From CAYUPI01 sp964446585 (lineage in GTDB: Bacteria > Verrucomicrobiota > Verrucomicrobiia > Limisphaerales > UBA8199), in contig CAYUPI010000028.1 in assembly GCA_964446585.1 (NCBI GenBank), positions 11,091-75,090 on the forward strand: a DNA stretch of 64,000 nt, written 5' to 3'. Numbering within the stretch: the first letter of the stretch is position 1; each line of letters opens with the position of its first letter. The position numbers and the translations under genes were made by a program. Below are positions 61,312-64,000 of the stretch, one piece after another. The notes beneath the pieces were generated by a model. The model made no database searches. It was not told the DNA's origin and saw only the letters and a list, made by a program, of their open reading frames with translations.

Positions 61312-61704
61312 ATGACATGGAAGCAGCTAGACGCGAGATTCAGCGAGTGGTTCTTCAAGCCACTGGGGACGGTCGCGCCCCATTTGCGCACGAACTACTG
61401 GCTGAATGGCGACACCTTTACCTTCAAGCGCCCGTTCAGCAAACCTGTTTCCTTCAAGATTGACGAGTTTGATGAGATTGGGGTTGAGACGACCGACCAA
61501 GGCCCTTTCGTTGAGGATGTTTTCTGGATTCTCAAACGCGGAGACATGCGGCTTCGCATCGGCGATCCACACCCAGTTTTCAAGATACTCATGGATCGTT
61601 TCGGTTCGTTGGAGGGTTTCGACTGGCGTCCCTTCATCGAAGCTCAGAGCTGCGCCGACAATCGCTACTTCCTGTGTTGGAGACGGCCACATGTATCCGC
61701 CTAA
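61312..61704 (+). CDS. hypothetical protein (cassette gene)
   Basis: A 130-residue soluble protein from ATG 61312. It contains WLNGDTFTFKRPFSKPVSFK, EIGVETTDQGPFVEDVFWIL and a C-terminal DNRYFLCWRRPH. The fold is probably alpha/beta; no family is assigned. The start is 11 bases after the GTTAGGC box. Confidence 0.6.
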   Translation: MTWKQLDARFSEWFFKPLGTVAPHLRTNYWLNGDTFTFKRPFSKPVSFKIDEFDEIGVETTDQGPFVEDVFWILKRGDMRLRIGDPHPVFKILMDRFGSLEGFDWRPFIEAQSCADNRYFLCWRRPHVSA

Positions 61705-61773
61705 CGCTCAAGATAGCATTCAGCGAAGCGCGGCAAAGATGAGCGGATGCACAGAGGGCCGAGCGCGCATCAT
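61699..61773 (+). other. degenerate attC (left half only)
   Basis: GCCTAAC (61699-61705) overlaps the stop of the gene. The following words AGCGAAGCGCGGC pair only weakly with GGCCGAGCGCGC, and no GTTRRRY box follows. Either a decayed site or a fused cassette. Confidence 0.4.
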
Positions 61774-62469
61774 ATGAAGAAGCACTACGCGTTATTCATC
61801 GTCCTCTGTCGCATTGGCGCTGGCGCTGTCTGCCTCCTCACCCGCCCAGTCCCCGCTCGCTCAGAGGAAGTGCTGCTCCGGAACCGCCCTGTCGCTGCCT
61901 GGGTTAACGAGGTTGAGCTGGGCGGTGGGCCCGGCGACACGAACACCGCCGAACATGTTTTGATTTCAGCCGGACCAAAAATGTTGCCGCTCCTGTCGCA
62001 GCTCCTCGTCAGCAGGGAACTAGTCAAAGACTTTGCGATGCGCCTTCCGGGTGTGCCTACCGAGACCAAAAACCTTCGGGCAATCACCTCGGACACGCTG
62101 ATCTTCAAAGCCAAAACGGCGTCCGTGATCGGTGGAATCACATACCAACATCCAAATGCTTCCGAGGTCCAAGGAACGATTACGTTTCTCATCACCGCAC
62201 TCGAAAGCGGCAGTCGGGAGGTCCGATTTCGCTCAGCCCAGGCTTTGGGCTCCGCGGGCAAAGGAGGCAGCAACGCCATCCCGCGCTTGATCTCATGTAC
62301 CCGGGATGAGGATTCCGGTGTGCGAACGTGCGCGGTCGAAGCTCTTGGGCGAATCGACATGGGCACTCCGCCCGTGATTGAAGCGCTGACAAGAGCATCG
62401 TCTGACATCAATACCGATGTCAGCGTCACTGCCAAAAACACGTTACAGGCGCTTCACCCTGTGAAGTGA
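61774..62469 (+). CDS. HEAT-repeat exported protein (cassette gene)
   Basis: A 231-residue protein from ATG 61774. A signal-like start (HYALFIVLCRIGAGAVCLLT) precedes HEAT-type repeats: FLITALESGSREVRFRSAQA and ISCTRDEDSGVRTCAVEALG. Such repeats mediate protein binding. No catalytic motif is seen. It follows a degenerate attC and ends before another. Confidence 0.68.
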   Translation: MKKHYALFIVLCRIGAGAVCLLTRPVPARSEEVLLRNRPVAAWVNEVELGGGPGDTNTAEHVLISAGPKMLPLLSQLLVSRELVKDFAMRLPGVPTETKNLRAITSDTLIFKAKTASVIGGITYQHPNASEVQGTITFLITALESGSREVRFRSAQALGSAGKGGSNAIPRLISCTRDEDSGVRTCAVEALGRIDMGTPPVIEALTRASSDINTDVSVTAKNTLQALHPVK

Positions 62470-62489
62470 GGGCCGACGAGCGTTCCATT

Positions 62490-62620
62490 GGCTAACAACA
62501 CCATGCAGCGGATGCGAGCCGGCCGTTTATCTCCGTCAGAACTCGGACTGTCCTCGGCGGCTGGCTCGCACCGTTGATGGTGAACGAGCCTGAAACGAAC
62601 GTCGGTTGCAGGTGTTGAAT
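62490..62620 (+). other. attC-like site, right half unclear
   Basis: GGCTAAC (62490-62496) begins it. GGATGCGAGCC pairs with GGCTCGCACC. The right box may be GTTGAAT (62614-62620) or an altered one near 62585. The lipoprotein gene starts 6 bases later. Confidence 0.5.
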
Positions 62621-62625
62621 CCATT

Positions 62626-62862
62626 ATGAAGACACAACTTAACCGAGTGCTCGTTGCTGTAGTTGCGAGCGTAATTCTAGCAGGCTGCACCAGCACGCCG
62701 CATTTCACCAGATGGGAGTACAAGGTAGCCACGGCGCCAGGCTACCTAGTCCCGGCCCCGACAGAGGTGCAGGAGAAATTCCTTAATGATATGACGAATG
62801 AGGGGTGGATACTATTTCAGGAGGATGCGGGACGGTTTTATTTCAAGCGGCCCAAGAGATAG
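62626..62862 (+). CDS. small lipoprotein, DUF4177-like (cassette gene)
   Basis: A 78-residue protein. The signal peptide with lipobox LVAVVASVILAGCTST makes it a lipoprotein. The remainder, RWEYKVATAP, FLNDMTNEGWILFQEDAGRF and FKRPK, resembles the small DUF4177 domain. Function is unknown. It is a typical cassette with a start close to the previous site. Confidence 0.68.
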   Translation: MKTQLNRVLVAVVASVILAGCTSTPHFTRWEYKVATAPGYLVPAPTEVQEKFLNDMTNEGWILFQEDAGRFYFKRPKR

Positions 62863-62870
62863 AAAGATCG

Positions 62871-62960
62871 TGCTAACGAATCGCATCAGCCAACGCCGGG
62901 AGCCCGTCTCGCGGCGTGCTGGACGTCATTGGCCCGGCGTGGCTGCGCTGTGCGTTGAAC
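62871..62960 (+). other. attC site (90 bases)
   Basis: TGCTAAC (62871-62877) and GTTGAAC (62954-62960) bound arms TCAGCCAACGCCGGGAGC and CCCGGCGTGGCTGCGC, the same core as at 61211. Confidence 0.75.
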
Positions 62961-63248
62961 TAAACCGCTTCGCGGTAGATTCGGCTGTGCGTTGTGAGTG
63001 GACAATGGTCCTGGGACCAGCGATGCTAGCGGCGTATTTGGCAGCACCTTGGCACTGGAGATTTTGCTTGTCGTTGGTATAAGTACTTACGGGAGAAGTG
63101 CCTTGTATACTCTACACAGTAAAGCTGAGGCCACGGGCTCAGCGGTTCAGTTCAACAGCAGAGTATCCGCCATGCCCTCGGACGGTTGCCGAAAATTTTG
63201 GACGCCGGTGCATTCGGGCACGGCGGATACACTGCTTTAATGTTATGC
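62955..63248 (+). mobile_element. duplicated cassette, copy 2 (294 bases)
   Basis: It matches 57784-58077 over its whole length with about eight substitutions. Both copies are bounded by GTTGAAC on the left and carry their own attC. As in copy 1, no reading frame looks selected. Confidence 0.75.
63150..63248 (+). other. attC site of duplicated cassette copy 2
   Basis: GTTCAAC (63150-63156) and GTTATGC (63242-63248) bound arms GTATCCGCCATGCC and GGGCACGGCGGATAC. The right box differs by one base from copy 1 (GTTAGGC). Confidence 0.75.
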
Positions 63249-63288
63249 GGCGCGGCACCGTCAACCTCGCCAAGATGAAAGGTCAAAC

Positions 63289-64000
63289 ATGAAGACAACA
63301 GCATTTCTCCTGACGATGCTCCTGCCGGCTGCCGCATTGGCGCAGCGAAAACCAACGACTGGCTACGCGCCGGTCAACGGGCTCAAAATGTACTACGAAG
63401 TCCACGGAAGCGGCGATCCCGTGGTGCTGCTCCACGGCGCGTTCATGACCATCACCAACAACTGGACCGGGTGGATCGGCGAGCTCTCCAAAACGCGGAA
63501 AGTGATTGCCGTCGAAATGCAGGGCCATGGGCGCACGGCGGACATCCCACGCGACATCACCGCCGAAAACCTCGCCGACGATGTGGCGGCGCTGCTCGAT
63601 CACCTCAAAATCCCACGCGCGGACCTCATCGGTTACAGCATGGGCGGCGCCGTGGCAATGCAGTGCGCGATCCGTCATCCGGACAAAGTGCGAAAGGTGG
63701 TCGTCATTTCGTCCATGTTCCGCCGTGACGGGGCGGTCAAGGAAGGGCTCGACGCGCTCGCGAAACTCACAGCGGGCGCCTTCAAAGGCTCGCCCATTGA
63801 AGCCGAGTACAAGAAGCTGAGCCCGACTCCGAACGACTTTCCGAAGTTCGTCAAGCGGCTCCTCGCCGCGTCTTCGAAAGGGCGCGACATCGGCGCCGAC
63901 CAGCTGAAGGCCAGCACGGCGCCGATGTTCTTCATCCACGGCGACGCGGATGGGGTGCGGCTCGAGCACGTCGCGGAAATGTTTCGCCTGAAAGGCGGCG
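63289..64000 (+). CDS. alpha/beta hydrolase, exported, C-terminus outside window
   Basis: The frame is open to the window end: 237 residues are visible. The signal peptide is MKTTAFLLTMLLPAAALAQ. The core has VVLLHGAFMTITNNWTGW (oxyanion region), VIAVEMQGHGRT and the nucleophile elbow LIGYSMGGAVAMQ with Ser113. FFIHGDADGVR probably supplies the acid; the catalytic His lies beyond the edge. The substrate is unknown. It starts 40 bases after the last attC and may be the next cassette. Confidence 0.85.
   Translation, partial: MKTTAFLLTMLLPAAALAQRKPTTGYAPVNGLKMYYEVHGSGDPVVLLHGAFMTITNNWTGWIGELSKTRKVIAVEMQGHGRTADIPRDITAENLADDVAALLDHLKIPRADLIGYSMGGAVAMQCAIRHPDKVRKVVVISSMFRRDGAVKEGLDALAKLTAGAFKGSPIEAEYKKLSPTPNDFPKFVKRLLAASSKGRDIGADQLKASTAPMFFIHGDADGVRLEHVAEMFRLKGG

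Larger units (their letters stand above)
56431..64000 (+). mobile_element. integron-like gene cassette array (attC cluster, no integrase in window)
   Basis: Thirteen or fourteen small plus-strand units each end in a palindromic attC-like site bounded by RYYYAAC and GTTRRRY-type boxes. The start codon of each gene lies 4-20 bases after the previous GTT box. Seen directly: consistent orientation, diverse palindromes and one near-identical duplicate cassette. No intI gene or promoter Pc was found, so the array fits a CALIN (attC cluster without integrase), or its integrase lies beyond the window. A GTTAGTC box at 56431-56437 may be the first recombination junction. The array continues past base 64000. 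Confidence 0.72.

Noticed and set aside
1..64000. tRNA, rRNA or transposase genes
   Set aside because: None was recognised on reading either strand; short tRNA genes without a search program could still be missed.

Overview
The window looks like one scaffold from a free-living member of the Verrucomicrobiota, probably close to Pedosphaera/Limisphaerales. The basis is gene content: a PSD1-type cytochrome protein next to a DUF1501 protein, two large PVC-type CxxCH proteins, a sulfatase, three short-pilin (FTLIELLVVIAIIAIL) proteins with an H-X9-DG tail, DUF1080, neutral-ceramidase and GDSL proteins, and many dispersed intergenic repeats. A 100-N block at 32305-32404 is flanked by the same 55 bases on both sides, so the sequence is a scaffolded, probably metagenomic, assembly.

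Layout. 1-4.1 kb: a methyltransferase end, then a minus-strand run of HAD phosphatase, prfA, rpmE and the DUF1501 protein. 4.2-14 kb: PSD1, a Ca2+/H+ antiporter, a radical SAM protein, an ACT protein, a PQQ-propeller protein and a HI0933-type flavoprotein. 14-16.5 kb: plsY, translationally coupled to an unusual GNAT/class-V-aminotransferase fusion. 16.5-25.8 kb: rhodanese, PVC cytochrome, ceramidase-like protein, membrane proteins, DUF167 and DUF1080. 25.8-31.6 kb: one giant glycine-rich protein with six long repeats. 31.8-36.3 kb: DUF4202, a ClpX-like unfoldase without zinc finger, YggS, EVE and HAD proteins. 36.4-41.8 kb: the housekeeping nusA-infB-rbfA-nrnA operon. 42-47.4 kb: prepilin, a frameshifted sialidase-like gene, two ABC-2 permeases and a sulfatase.

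The most interesting part is the right end. From about 56.4 kb to the window edge (and in a smaller cluster at 47.7-49.3 kb) small plus-strand genes are separated by roughly 90-125 base imperfect palindromes. Each begins with an RYYYAAC-type box and most end with a GTTRRRY-type box placed 10-20 bases before the next start codon. This is the organisation of integron gene cassettes with attC sites. About a dozen sites are visible, one cassette is present twice at about 97% identity, and no integron integrase gene is in the window. The provisional description is a CALIN-type array (attC cluster lacking an integrase) in a verrucomicrobial chromosome. It carries mostly unknown small membrane, lipoprotein and soluble proteins, plus Sel1, HEAT, DUF4177-like, cupin and alpha/beta-hydrolase members.

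A second theme is dispersed repeats. At least six word families occur, most as long imperfect inverted repeats. They lie at the ends of convergent genes (supplying stop codons), between the start codon and the signal peptide of two genes, and in frame inside two large exported proteins. No tRNA, rRNA, CRISPR array or transposase was recognised.
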